Of a stretch of 64,000 bases of DNA, positions 33,701 through 42,904 are shown in pieces. How positions within the stretch are numbered: the stretch's first letter is position 1; each line of letters starts with the position of its first letter. This DNA comes from Arcicella sp040387735 (GTDB lineage: Bacteria > Bacteroidota > Bacteroidia > Cytophagales > Spirosomataceae), in assembly GCA_040387735.1 (NCBI GenBank), contig JAZKDE010000002.1, positions 62,001 through 126,000 on the forward strand, written 5' to 3'. The notes beneath the pieces were generated by a model that saw only the letters and a program-made list of their open reading frames with translations, did not search any database and was not told the origin of the DNA. The translations under genes were made by a program, and so were the position numbers.

Positions 33701-36700
33701 ACGCCTGTTACTTTTACGATTGGTTCAGTAGCAGGTGCAGTTACAGCGGATGCAATTGTTTGCTCTGGCAGTAATTCAGGAACATTAACATTGAGTGGAT
33801 ATACAGGTAGTATTATTCGTTGGGAATCATCTACTGATAATTTTGTAAACGTAACAACCATTGCCAATACCACAACTACACAGAATTATTCAAACATTAC
33901 CCAAACTACTAAATATCGGGCAATCGTACAAAATGGAGCCTGTGTCTCCGCAAATTCTACCGCTGCAACTATTACCGTATCTCCTGCAACCGTAGCTGGA
34001 ACAGTAACCACCGATGCTTCCGTTTGTGCAGGTACTAACTCGGGAACACTTACCGTAGCTGGACATACAGGAAGCATTTTACGTTGGGAATCATCTGTTG
34101 ATAATTTTGCTAATATTACAACCATAGCAAACACCACAACTACACAGAATTATTCAAATCTTACCCAAACTACCAAATATCGGGCAGTATTACAGAATGG
34201 GTCTTGCCCTTCCGCAAATGCAAGTCCCGCAACGATTACAGTTTTAGCCCCTGCTGTTCCAGTGGCTACGGGGGCAACTATCAATTCGGGCAGCTCGGTA
34301 ACTTTAACCGCTACTGGCTGTGCGGGTTCTGGCTTTGCATTGAAATGGTATCAAACCACTGACAATATAGAAGTAACGATGCCCGTTTCGCCAACCGTTA
34401 ATACCCAATATTACGCAAAATGTCAGCAAACATCAGGAGTAACGGTTTGTTTGAGTAACAAGAGTAATGATGTCACCGTTACGGTATCATCGCAATCAGT
34501 TCCACCCGTGGCTTCAGGAGCAACAATTTGTAAAGGTTCATCAACAACGCTTACCGCAACGGGATGTACAGGAGAAAACTTTACGCTGTTATGGTTTCAA
34601 AATGCTGATGATGTAGAAGTAAACATGCCCGTTGCCCCTACTCTGACAACTCAATATTACGCTCGTTGTAGAGAAACTGTTTTCATCGGAACAACTCCTT
34701 ACATTATTAGTGATAAAAGTAATGTAGTTACAATCTCAGTATTAGACCCTGCTATTCCAGTGGCGACGGGAGCAACCATTAATACAGGAAATTCAGTAAC
34801 CTTAACGGCGACGGGATGCACGGGTGCAGGCTTTGCATTGAAATGGTATCAAACCACTGATAATGTAGAAGTAACCATGCCCGTTTCTCCAACCATTAAT
34901 ACCCAATATTACGCAAAATGTCAGCAAACATCGGGAGTAACGGTTTGCTTAAGTAACAAAAGTAATGATGTAACAGTTACCGTTGTTACTCCTCCAGCAA
35001 TACCCGTAGCTTCAGGAGCAACAATTTGTAAAGGTTCATCAACAACACTTACCGCAATGGGATGTACGGGAGAAAACTTTACACTGTTATGGTTTCAAAA
35101 TGCTGATGATGTAGAAGTAAACATGCCCGTTGCCCCTACTCTGACAACTCAATATTACGCTCGTTGTAGAGAAACTGTTTTCATCGGAACAACTCCTTAC
35201 ATTATTAGTGATAAAAGTAATGTAGTTACAATCTCAGTATTAGACCCTGCTATTCCAGTGGCGACGGGAGCAACCATTAATACAGGAAATTCAGTAACCT
35301 TAACGGCGACGGGATGCACGGGTGCAGGCTTTGCATTGAAATGGTATCAAACCACTGATAATGTAGAAGTAACCATGCCCGTTTCTCCAACCATTAATAC
35401 CCAATATTACGCAAAATGTCAGCAAACATCGGGAGTAACGGTTTGCTTAAGTAACAAAAGTAATGATGTAACAGTTATGGTAGAAACATTACCGAGTACG
35501 GCCATTATCTATGTAAATATCGCAAATACTGCCGCTCCAATACAGAATGGAACATCGTGGGCAACGGCATACAGTAACCTTAAAACGGCTCTTCAAGCAT
35601 TTACAATTGGTTCTGAAATTTGGGTAGCACAAGGAACGTACAAACCATCAAGTACCAATTCACGGATGGAATCCTTCAATATTCCGAGTGGAGCAATTAT
35701 TTACGGAGGATTTATGGGTACAGAGACAAATAGTACTCAACGAGATTTCACCAATAATCCAACAATTTTGAGTGGTGAAATTGGAACGGCTCTTGTCAAT
35801 GATAATTCCTATCACGTTGTAACCTTTATTGCGACAAATAATACGACTATTTTAGATGGGTTTACCATCAAAGGTGGAAATGCCAATTTAAATACTGGGC
35901 AAACTATTCCTCCGCCAAGTGCATCAATTTTACCACTTTCTATCAATGATGGCGGTGGTATTGGTTTGGATAATGGTAGTAATCCAACAATCAACAATTG
36001 CAGAATTATCAATAATTATGGTACTACTGGCGGAGGGCTTTTTGCTACCAATGGCAGTAATCCAACCATTACAAATACCGTATTTATGGGGAATCAAGCC
36101 ACATTTGGTGGAGGTGCCTATCATATTGGGAGTAGTCCTTCTTACAAAAATATTCTATTTGCGGGCAATACTGCCACTGGTGGAGCGATTTACAATAATG
36201 TTTCAAGTCCAAGAATTACCAATGTAACAATAGCAGGAAATGGCGGATACAACGGAGGTATTTTCAACTCAGCGAGTAGCCCAGTAGTTAAAAATTCCAT
36301 TTTATGGGGAAATATTGGCCCTTTCAATGATACGCAATCCATCATCACATACAGCATTGTAGAAGGCGGATATTCGGGTGTCGGTAACTTAAATGTCAAC
36401 CCCCAATTTGTAAGTTTAACACCTTATGGTTTATCTCCTTCGCTATCCGGCGACTATAAATTGACCAATACTTCTTCAGCTATTGATGCCGGTGAAAATG
36501 GAGCGATTGGTTTAACCGATAAAGATTTAATCGGTAATCTGAGGAGATTTGCAGGTGGAATCGTTGATTTAGGAGCGTATGAATTTCAAGGTAGCAGAGT
36601 TGGCGGAACCGTTATTAGTATTGTTTCTGGAAATTGGGAAAATGCAACAACTTGGAACGTCGGTAGAAGTCCATTGGCTGGTGATAATGTCATTATTAAC

Positions 36701-36814
36701 AATAATCATAATGTTACTATCAACGACATTGGAACGGCGAAAACTATTGAGTTTAAAACTAATGCCAAAATTATTTATAGCACAATAACCAGTACATTAC
36801 AACTTGGATATTAG
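30752..36814 (+). CDS. Giant secreted M36 (fungalysin) metallopeptidase with Ig-like repeats and beta-helix
   Basis: The 2020-aa protein has a signal peptide (to about residue 32, SLQAQ), a propeptide (about 35-230), then an M36 catalytic domain with HEYGH at 457-461 and the third zinc ligand E485 in GEGWSD. Ig-like and PPC-like domains follow (LSPGDPYDTYLSLYQ near residue 860), then paired repeats (VCSGSNSGTL.../VCAGTNSGTL...), and Cys-containing repeats of which a 166-residue block is duplicated. From about residue 1585 there is a right-handed beta-helix of PMP type (NGTSWATAYSNLKTAL, GTYKPSS, GGFMGTET), ending SGNWENATTWNVG. No canonical T9SS C-terminal domain is visible. It is probably surface-localised or secreted and proteolytic. 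Confidence 0.88.
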   Translation: MEQLSGLKLQGSIAKVIVTLLLFILTFSLQAQVEIQTAKTYLSRNAITQKLTSTDIAEMSVSSAYLSPTTGWYHIYFNQTYQSVEVYNALLNVTIKDGQVVNLGNSFVSDLTSKVPTGLLKSTINITPLQAIQNAATNVSLKANNLQPVSIVQLADGTISKGLYTDSNLSNEKIEAKLYWLPYDGQSGEKAKSKIALTWDVRFTTKDGKNAWSIHVDALNGNILQKIDNVIHCNFGTPQHLSTPHICIDEKPLFPNNTALVAPNNYNVFDYPLESPNHGSRTIVSSPYTRFVPTGTGPGATNGWHNDGTTNYTNTRGNNVWAKDDLADDDEATIGSSPSSVTLDFNYPYTQATGTAAANLNACITNLFYWNNVTHDVLWQFGFDEPSGNFQKDNQGKGGAGNDYVFADAQDGSGTDNANFYTPSDGTNGRMQMYIFSNTGSPTYQPDSDFDNGVITHEYGHGWSTRLTGGPANSNCLNNAEQAGEGWSDYLALMLTTNWSSLTPSIASANIPRGIGTYVLGQPITGAGIRPFRYSYDKTNINPTVTYAGVSNSAVFSLPHGIGSIWATMLWDMTWEIILQDNQIVNNIYSTPVNTIDMKGNIAALKLVNEGLRLQPCSPSFIQSRDAILQADQLLFGGRYRCAIGRAFARRGLGAYASTGSSTNDRVVTEDYTPISSLTLTSALTSTTCSNNVFTYTATSSSATTGYSWTRPAIAGISNSAGSGSSANVSETLINTTTDPITVKYYFTLSEDACSVPQTISVVVSPFLTPTVTAYSVCQNATVPSGEGLVVSTSLGSSINGALTAGTTYQRGTGNNVTVFTPSGVGTAVNFKTYTFIAPSTSAVTFETTNVALSPGDPYDTYLSLYQTSFNPASPATNFLRGDDDSGALQYASKLTHNLVAGTTYIIVVSTYANSVTGTFSVQASTPIFGQTINWYLNASGGSPLATGSVFNPVGVTGSGITNTGTIGTSTFYVADALYSACRTPVTFTIGSVAGAVTADAIVCSGSNSGTLTLSGYTGSIIRWESSTDNFVNVTTIANTTTTQNYSNITQTTKYRAIVQNGACVSANSTAATITVSPATVAGTVTTDASVCAGTNSGTLTVAGHTGSILRWESSVDNFANITTIANTTTTQNYSNLTQTTKYRAVLQNGSCPSANASPATITVLAPAVPVATGATINSGSSVTLTATGCAGSGFALKWYQTTDNIEVTMPVSPTVNTQYYAKCQQTSGVTVCLSNKSNDVTVTVSSQSVPPVASGATICKGSSTTLTATGCTGENFTLLWFQNADDVEVNMPVAPTLTTQYYARCRETVFIGTTPYIISDKSNVVTISVLDPAIPVATGATINTGNSVTLTATGCTGAGFALKWYQTTDNVEVTMPVSPTINTQYYAKCQQTSGVTVCLSNKSNDVTVTVVTPPAIPVASGATICKGSSTTLTAMGCTGENFTLLWFQNADDVEVNMPVAPTLTTQYYARCRETVFIGTTPYIISDKSNVVTISVLDPAIPVATGATINTGNSVTLTATGCTGAGFALKWYQTTDNVEVTMPVSPTINTQYYAKCQQTSGVTVCLSNKSNDVTVMVETLPSTAIIYVNIANTAAPIQNGTSWATAYSNLKTALQAFTIGSEIWVAQGTYKPSSTNSRMESFNIPSGAIIYGGFMGTETNSTQRDFTNNPTILSGEIGTALVNDNSYHVVTFIATNNTTILDGFTIKGGNANLNTGQTIPPPSASILPLSINDGGGIGLDNGSNPTINNCRIINNYGTTGGGLFATNGSNPTITNTVFMGNQATFGGGAYHIGSSPSYKNILFAGNTATGGAIYNNVSSPRITNVTIAGNGGYNGGIFNSASSPVVKNSILWGNIGPFNDTQSIITYSIVEGGYSGVGNLNVNPQFVSLTPYGLSPSLSGDYKLTNTSSAIDAGENGAIGLTDKDLIGNLRRFAGGIVDLGAYEFQGSRVGGTVISIVSGNWENATTWNVGRSPLAGDNVIINNNHNVTINDIGTAKTIEFKTNAKIIYSTITSTLQLGY
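34511..35477 (+). repeat. 498-bp tandem duplication inside the M36 gene
   Basis: Copy 1 (34511-34979) and copy 2 (35009-35477) are almost identical at base level; a handful of differences was seen (for example GCAACGGGATGTACA against GCAATGGGATGTACG). The period is 498 bp (166 codons), so the frame is kept. A more diverged partial third copy lies at about 34255-34495. Confidence 0.9.
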
Positions 36815-36868
36815 TAATGAATGACCTTATAGACAATAAACTCCTTGTCTATAAGGTCATTCATTACT
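36813..36868. terminator. 24-bp perfect hairpin overlapping the M36 stop codon
   Basis: AGTAATGAATGACC... (36813-36836) and its exact complement ending ...GGTCATTCATTACT (36845-36868) leave an 8-nt loop. The left arm begins at the second base of the TAG stop. No long T-tract follows. The element lies between the convergent M36 and glpD genes. Confidence 0.75.
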
Positions 36869-36889
36869 CACAAAACAAGATATTTATCT

Positions 36890-38464
36890 CTACTGAAATG
36901 TCTCTAAAACTTCCTGCACATAAGGCTCAACTGATTTAGAAGCCTTTTCATCTCGCAAACGTAAACCAAGTCTTCTTTCTAAAACATCATCTACGGTTTG
37001 AGCCATTTCTGTTTGAATTGCATACAAAACCTCCGCTTTAATAAATGGGTGTTCTGGACTTAATAAGATTTTTAAATCTGGTTGATTTTGGGTCAATTGT
37101 AATACATATTTAGCATTTACGCCGTATTTTTTCATCAAATGTTGGGCGACAATTTCTGAAATATTATATTGTTGTGATAATTTTTGCCATTCTGCAAAAT
37201 CATAATTTTCTCCTCCGTGCAAAATCTGATGTTCTGAGGTACAATTCACAATATCTTTTTTCAATACTTCCTTATAAACTTCATCCAAGGTATCTTTTGC
37301 CATGATTCGATAAGTTGTCCATTTGCCTCCCATAATACTTACCAATTTTGAACGACGGTCAATTTCAACTTCATGATCACGGACTAAAGATTTAGTGTCC
37401 GAATTCATTGCCGATTGCAACTGAGCTTGTAAAAGTGGTCTGAGTCCCGCAAAGCCACTTTTTATTTGGTCTGGCGTAACCGATTTGTCAAAATAACGAT
37501 TAACGTACTCCAATAAATACGTTTTTTCATAATCTTCTAATTTCGGATTTTCAGAAAGTTCATCGGCTTCATCAGTCGTTCCCACCAATACGTGGTCTTG
37601 CCAAGGAATCATAAAAATTACTCGACCATCATCTGTTTTAGGAACGAGTATTGCAGTGTTCCCTTGCATCACTTCACGAGGTAATACCACGTGGGCTCCA
37701 CGACTAACTTTAATACGAGGTTTCAATTTTGTACTCGCCATCATTCTGATACTATCTGCAAACGGCCCAGTGGCATTAATGAAGACTTTGGCATTTATCG
37801 TTGACTCACTCCCTGATATTAAATCTTTAGCAATCAACGATTTCAACTTTCCTGTATCTTCATTTTTACTAAATTTTACGGCTTGGGTATAATTCAAAAC
37901 TACTGCTCCTTTGGCTTCGGCAGTCTGAATAATTGCGAGACAATACCGAGCATCATCCAACTGTCCGTCATAATATAAAACACCAGAACTCAAGCGTTTT
38001 GATTTCAACTCAGGAATCAATTTTAAGGATTCTTTTTTAGACAACCACTCGCTTTTAGCAATACTCTGCGAACCCGAAATCCATTCGTACATTTTCATCC
38101 CGATGGTATAATAAATTCCTTCGAAAATATTAAAACAAGGCGTTAATAATGCTAAAGGGCGGGATAAATGAGGGGCATTCTGGAGGAGTGTTTCACGTTC
38201 ACGCAACGACTTACGAACCATTTTGTATTGTTCCCAGTCCAGTTTTTTGACGGCCTGTTCCAAATATCGAACGCCACCATGAATTAACTTTGTGGATTTT
38301 GAGGAGGTTTGGGCGGCAAAGTCGTGTTTATCAATTAGTACGACTTTCAATCCCCTCAACGTGGCATCGAGGGCAATACCTGCACCAGTAGCCCCGCCAC
38401 CGATAATACAGACATCAAATTCAGTGGTAGTTTGTAGTTTTTTGAGTTGTTCTTGACGATTCAT
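36890..38464 (-). CDS. glpD: Glycerol-3-phosphate dehydrogenase/oxidase (FAD)
   Basis: The 524-aa protein has an FAD Rossmann motif, FDVCIIGGGATGAGIALDA (about 17-35). KSTKLIHGGVRYLEQAVKKLDW, VLVGTTDEADELSENP and KWTTYRIMAKDTLDEV are all typical of GlpD/GlpA. It oxidises sn-glycerol-3-phosphate to DHAP and passes electrons to quinone at the membrane. The length fits the bacterial type. It is a single gene; glpK and glpF are not adjacent. Confidence 0.95.
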   Translation of the reverse strand: MNRQEQLKKLQTTTEFDVCIIGGGATGAGIALDATLRGLKVVLIDKHDFAAQTSSKSTKLIHGGVRYLEQAVKKLDWEQYKMVRKSLRERETLLQNAPHLSRPLALLTPCFNIFEGIYYTIGMKMYEWISGSQSIAKSEWLSKKESLKLIPELKSKRLSSGVLYYDGQLDDARYCLAIIQTAEAKGAVVLNYTQAVKFSKNEDTGKLKSLIAKDLISGSESTINAKVFINATGPFADSIRMMASTKLKPRIKVSRGAHVVLPREVMQGNTAILVPKTDDGRVIFMIPWQDHVLVGTTDEADELSENPKLEDYEKTYLLEYVNRYFDKSVTPDQIKSGFAGLRPLLQAQLQSAMNSDTKSLVRDHEVEIDRRSKLVSIMGGKWTTYRIMAKDTLDEVYKEVLKKDIVNCTSEHQILHGGENYDFAEWQKLSQQYNISEIVAQHLMKKYGVNAKYVLQLTQNQPDLKILLSPEHPFIKAEVLYAIQTEMAQTVDDVLERRLGLRLRDEKASKSVEPYVQEVLETFQ

Positions 38465-38566
38465 AAGTTGTTATTTCAATAGCAAATTATTGAAAATAAT
38501 CTATTAAAGCGTCAATAAATTTTATTATTACTATTAATAATTTAAATAATTATATTTATACTGATT

Positions 38567-38986
38567 TTATTTGGTCTTTATATATTTATTTCTGGCAGAA
38601 CACTGTTCAAGAATTAATGAATCTGACTTCATTTCACTGATTGTCCAATCTGCACAAGCGACACAATAAACCGTTGGGCAGGACATAATTTCGGTGAAAG
38701 ATATTTTACTTCCGCTAACGCTATACTTATTTCCCGCAAAACAGCAATTTGCTCCAGGTTTTCCATCGGTTAAAAATCGTCCATCACTGGTAAATTCATA
38801 AACAGGTAAAGCAACGAATGTATTGATTTGATGCCATTCGCCCCAAGTTCCATCGGCATTTCGAGTCTGCGTTTGGTACGTAGGAGCCCATTTCCCGATG
38901 ATATTAACGTCATTCGGTACAAGTTGATCTTCCTTTGAAGTGCAAGCAATCAAAAGAAGAGATATAAAAAGAGTTATCGCCTTCAT
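38567..38986 (-). CDS. Lipocalin-like small lipoprotein
   Basis: The 139-aa protein starts MKAITLFISLLLIACTSKED with a lipobox cysteine at residue 15. The mature part, NIIGKWAPTYQTQTRNADGTWGEW...YEFTSDGRFLTDGKPG...YSVSGSKISFTE, resembles the beta-barrel lipocalin-like lipoproteins common in Bacteroidota. It has several extra cysteines (CC, SCPTVYCVAC). Function is unknown. It is upstream of and divergent from ileS. Confidence 0.78.
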   Translation of the reverse strand: MKAITLFISLLLIACTSKEDQLVPNDVNIIGKWAPTYQTQTRNADGTWGEWHQINTFVALPVYEFTSDGRFLTDGKPGANCCFAGNKYSVSGSKISFTEIMSCPTVYCVACADWTISEMKSDSLILEQCSARNKYIKTK

Positions 38987-39094
38987 TGTTTTAAATATTT
39001 TTCAGAAAGACACATTATATTCTTAAAACGTTGGAAACACTTCAAAAATTTCTTTTCTTCTTCTCAATCCCTTCCAAAACCCGCTCATTTATTG

Positions 39095-39102
39095 TACTTT
39101 TG
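39095..39102 (+). promoter_or_regulatory. Putative -7 box of ileS
   Basis: TACTTTTG (TAnnTTTG) lies 59 nt before the ileS ATG, with no clear -33 TTG. The leader shows no T-box-like structure. Confidence 0.5.
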
Positions 39103-39161
39103 CAGGAATTTTCATCTAAAAACAAACGTTTTAGAGAACAGGTAAAGATAAAAGGGCAATA

Positions 39162-42100
39162 ATGAATTTTAAAGAATATAAAAACCTTGACTACGGTCAG
39201 GTTGCAGACGAAATTTTGAAATTTTGGCAAGATGAAAATATCTTCCAAAAATCTATCGAAACCCGTGAGGGAAACCCAACTTTTACTTTCTACGAAGGTC
39301 CACCGTCAGCCAACGGAACACCGGGAATTCACCACGTGATGGCTCGTGCTATCAAGGATATTTTTTGTCGTTACCAAACCCTCAAAGGCAAGCAAGTCAA
39401 ACGTAAAGGCGGTTGGGATACACACGGATTACCAGTAGAATTACAGGTTGAGAAAGAATTGGGCATTACCAAAGAGGATATTGGCAAGAAAATTACCGTT
39501 GAAGAATACAATCAAAAATGCCGTGAAACCGTGATGAAATTCACTGACCAATGGAATGATTTGACGGAAAAAATGGGTTATTGGGTGGACTTAGACAATC
39601 CTTATATCACCTACGAAAACAACTATATTGAGTCAGTTTGGCATATTTTACAGCAACTATACAAAAAAGGTTTGCTCTATAAGGGTTACACCATTCAGCC
39701 TTATTCACCAGCAGCGGGAACAGGTTTATCTTCGCACGAATTGAATATGCCAGGAACGTATCAAAATGTAAAAGATACTTCCATGACCGCTCAGTTTAAG
39801 GTAAAACATACTGGAAAATCTGCCTTTTTATTCGATGACCTTCAAAGCCATGCTGCTGAATTATTCATTTTAGCTTGGACGACTACGCCTTGGACTTTAC
39901 CGTCTAACTCAGCGTTGACAGTTGGCAAAAACATTGAATACGCCCTCGTAAAAACGTATAATCCTTACACTTATTTACCCGTAAATGTAATTATTGCGAA
40001 GGATTTAATCGGCAAATATTTCAATGAAAAAGGACAAGACGGCGATTTTTCTACCTATAAAGATGGCGATAAAATTATTCCTTGGACGATTTTATCAACT
40101 TGTAAAGGTTCGCATTTAGAAGGTATTGAATATGAGCAATTAATGCCTTATGTTCAGCCTGAAAGTGCTGCTTTCAGAGTAATTATTGGCGATTTTGTTA
40201 CAACTGAAGATGGTACTGGTGTTGTTCACACAGCTCCAACTTTTGGGGCAGACGACTTCCGTGTTGCGGCTCAAAATGGCATTCCTGCTATTTTAGTAAA
40301 AGACGAAAATGGCAAAGATGTACCTTTGGTTGACCGCAGAGGACGTTTTGTAGCAGAAGTTACCGATTACGCTCATGAATACGTAAAAGAAGCGTACTTG
40401 ACCGACGAAGAGAAAGAAGTTGAGCGTGAGAAACAAAGTAGAGACAAGTATTTATCGGTTGATGAAAGAATTTCTATCAAATTGAAAACGGAAAACCGTG
40501 CTTTTAATGTGCAGAAATTTGACCACCCTTATCCGCATTGTTGGAGAACAGACAAACCTGTTTTGTACTATCCTTTAGACTCTTGGTTTATCCGCACAAC
40601 TGCCGTAAAGGATAAAATGATGGCCTTAAATAACACCATTAATTGGAAACCAGAATCAACGGGAACGGGACGTTTTGGCAACTGGTTAGAAAATTTGGTG
40701 GACTGGAATTTATCCCGTTCAAGATATTGGGGAACGCCATTACCGATTTGGAGAACTGAAAACGGAGACGAAGAAGTTTGTATCGGTTCGGTTGAAGAAT
40801 TGGTAAATGCGGTAAAACACGCCTTGAAGGATGATGTTTTGTCTGCCGAACAACGAGCTAAAAACGAGGCATTTATCGCAAAAGTAAACGAAGGAACGCA
40901 CGATTTACACCGTCCTTACGTGGATGAAGTTTACATGGTTTCAGCTTCTGGACAAGTGATGTCTCGTGAATTAGACCTGATTGACGTTTGGTTTGATTCG
41001 GGTGCGATGCCTTTTGCTCAGTGGCACTATCCATTTGAAAATCAAGAAATTTTCCACCAATCATATCCAGCCGATTTTATCTCGGAAGGCGTTGACCAAA
41101 CTCGTGGTTGGTTCTTTACTTTACACGCTATTTCGGTGATGTTATCGGATTCGGTTGCCTTTAAAAACGTTGTTTCTACAGGTTTGGTATTGGATAAAAA
41201 TGGCAACAAAATGTCTAAACGTTTGGGCAATGCTGTTGACCCATTCGAGACGCTCAAAAAATACGGTGCTGACCCAACCCGTTGGTACATGATTACGAAT
41301 GCACAGCCTTGGGATAACCTTAAATTTGATTTAGCGGGTATCACAGAGGTTAGAAATAAGTTCTTCGGAACGTTGACAAATACTTACAATTTCTTTGCTT
41401 TATACGCCAATCTCGACGGCTACACGCCAACTGGAAATATTGATTTGAGTATCGCAACGGAATTGGACAAATGGATTTTATCAAAATTACAAACCTTGAT
41501 AAAAGAAGTTGACGAAGCTTACGAAACCTACGAACCTACGAAGGCAGGACGTGCCATGCAAGAGTTTGTGGGCGACCATCTTTCTAACTGGTACGTGCGT
41601 TTGGGTAGAAGACGTTTTTGGCAAGGAGAGTTAACCGCAGACAAACAGTCGGCTTATGAAACATTGGCTTATTGTTTGAAAACCGTTGCTCAATTAATGT
41701 CGCCGATTGCTCCTTTTTATGGCGATTGGTTATTCCGAAATTTAACGGAAGACGCAAGTCTATCGGTTCATTTAACGGACTTCCCGAAAGCTCAAGAAGC
41801 GTGGGTTAATCCAGATTTGGAAACTTCGATGGATTTGGCACAACGCATTTGTTCTTTAGTACATTCTATTCGTAAGACAAACCGTATCAAAGTTCGTCAG
41901 CCATTGAGTAAGATTTTAGTCCCTGTTTTGAGTGAAAAAACTCGTGAGCAAATTCGTTCGGTAGAAGATTTAATTAAAACCGAAGTAAACATCAAAGCCA
42001 TTGAGTATTTAGATGATGCTTCGGGTGTATTATCGAAGAAAGTGAAACCGAATTTCAAGGCTTTAGGACCAAAATTTGGCAAGGAAATGAAAGCCGTAGC

Positions 42101-42551
42101 CGATGGAATTTTAGGCATGAGTTCAGAAGCAATTGCCCAATTGGAACAAACGGATTCATACTTGATTCCAAATACTTCATACCAAATCACAAAGGCAGAA
42201 GTAGAGATTTTGACGGAAGATTTACCTGGATATTTATCAGCAAAAGATAACGACATCACGGTAGCTTTGGATATTACCATTACTCCAGCATTGAAACAAG
42301 AAGGTATTGCTCGTGATTTTGTGAACCGTATTCAAAATTTACGTAAAGATTCAGGCTTTGAAGTTACCGATAAAATCAGCATCAAGTTATTAAATACCGA
42401 TGCCGAAGTTTCGGAAGGTGTAAGAGAATACAAAGATTTCATTAGTCAAGAAGTTCAAGCTTTATCTTTAGAAATTGTTTCGGAGTTGGCAGACGGTCAG
42501 GATGTTGAATTTGAAGAATTGACTTTAGTGGTGAAGATTGCAGTAGTATAA
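39162..42551 (+). CDS. ileS: Isoleucyl-tRNA synthetase
   Basis: The 1129-aa class I synthetase charges tRNA-Ile. The HIGH-type motif appears as PSANGTPGIHHVMAR (about residues 48-62), the editing domain includes AWTTTPWTLPSN and TEDGTGVVHTAPTFGADDF, SEGVDQTRGWFFTLHAI precedes KMSKR at 683-687, and the anticodon-binding helices follow (LSNWYVRLGRRRFWQ). The long form without a C-terminal zinc finger matches the type usual in Bacteroidota. A terminator follows directly. Confidence 0.97.
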   Translation: MNFKEYKNLDYGQVADEILKFWQDENIFQKSIETREGNPTFTFYEGPPSANGTPGIHHVMARAIKDIFCRYQTLKGKQVKRKGGWDTHGLPVELQVEKELGITKEDIGKKITVEEYNQKCRETVMKFTDQWNDLTEKMGYWVDLDNPYITYENNYIESVWHILQQLYKKGLLYKGYTIQPYSPAAGTGLSSHELNMPGTYQNVKDTSMTAQFKVKHTGKSAFLFDDLQSHAAELFILAWTTTPWTLPSNSALTVGKNIEYALVKTYNPYTYLPVNVIIAKDLIGKYFNEKGQDGDFSTYKDGDKIIPWTILSTCKGSHLEGIEYEQLMPYVQPESAAFRVIIGDFVTTEDGTGVVHTAPTFGADDFRVAAQNGIPAILVKDENGKDVPLVDRRGRFVAEVTDYAHEYVKEAYLTDEEKEVEREKQSRDKYLSVDERISIKLKTENRAFNVQKFDHPYPHCWRTDKPVLYYPLDSWFIRTTAVKDKMMALNNTINWKPESTGTGRFGNWLENLVDWNLSRSRYWGTPLPIWRTENGDEEVCIGSVEELVNAVKHALKDDVLSAEQRAKNEAFIAKVNEGTHDLHRPYVDEVYMVSASGQVMSRELDLIDVWFDSGAMPFAQWHYPFENQEIFHQSYPADFISEGVDQTRGWFFTLHAISVMLSDSVAFKNVVSTGLVLDKNGNKMSKRLGNAVDPFETLKKYGADPTRWYMITNAQPWDNLKFDLAGITEVRNKFFGTLTNTYNFFALYANLDGYTPTGNIDLSIATELDKWILSKLQTLIKEVDEAYETYEPTKAGRAMQEFVGDHLSNWYVRLGRRRFWQGELTADKQSAYETLAYCLKTVAQLMSPIAPFYGDWLFRNLTEDASLSVHLTDFPKAQEAWVNPDLETSMDLAQRICSLVHSIRKTNRIKVRQPLSKILVPVLSEKTREQIRSVEDLIKTEVNIKAIEYLDDASGVLSKKVKPNFKALGPKFGKEMKAVADGILGMSSEAIAQLEQTDSYLIPNTSYQITKAEVEILTEDLPGYLSAKDNDITVALDITITPALKQEGIARDFVNRIQNLRKDSGFEVTDKISIKLLNTDAEVSEGVREYKDFISQEVQALSLEIVSELADGQDVEFEELTLVVKIAVV

Positions 42552-42567
42552 GAACCATTTTAAATAT

Positions 42568-42610
42568 AAAGATCCCATAATAAATGATTTATTGTGGGAT
42601 CTTTATTTTT
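42568..42610 (+). terminator. ileS terminator
   Basis: AAAGATCCCATAATAAA pairs with TTTATTGTGGGATCTTT (one G-U) around TGA and is followed by T residues. Confidence 0.85.
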
Positions 42611-42628
42611 GACTAAAATACGAAAAAT

Positions 42629-42838
42629 ATGCTTAATCAAGAAGAAATTAATTCTCAATTACAAACCTTAAAACAAGGTGAAAAAGTCATTTTTAAAAGC
42701 AAAGAAGGAAAAGCAAAAGTCTTTTATCTTCCCAGTGGTTTTTATTACCTTACCTTCAATGGACGTGAAATTGAAACCATCAAAGATATTAATGCCATTT
42801 ATGAAACCATTATAGATTTACTCAAAATAGAAATTTAA
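42629..42838 (+). CDS. Small hypothetical protein, 69 aa
   Basis: It starts with ATG 42629, soon after the ileS terminator. The protein is soluble and acidic-basic mixed (LNQEEINSQLQTLKQGEKVIFKSKEGKAKVFYLPSGFYYLTFNGREIETIKDINAIYETIIDLL). The pattern of predicted strands and a terminal helix looks like a real small domain, not a random frame. No family is recognised. The codon use resembles its neighbours. Confidence 0.6.
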   Translation: MLNQEEINSQLQTLKQGEKVIFKSKEGKAKVFYLPSGFYYLTFNGREIETIKDINAIYETIIDLLKIEI

Positions 42839-42904
42839 ATCGTTTGATTTTGAGCAACAATAGGTTGTGTTTATAAATCTCAACCACCAAATCCAAATCC
42901 CTGT

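Noticed and set aside
34255..35477. Tandem repeats considered as a CRISPR-like array
   Set aside because: The units are about 500 bp, in frame and coding for Ig-like domains, with no short repeat/spacer alternation.
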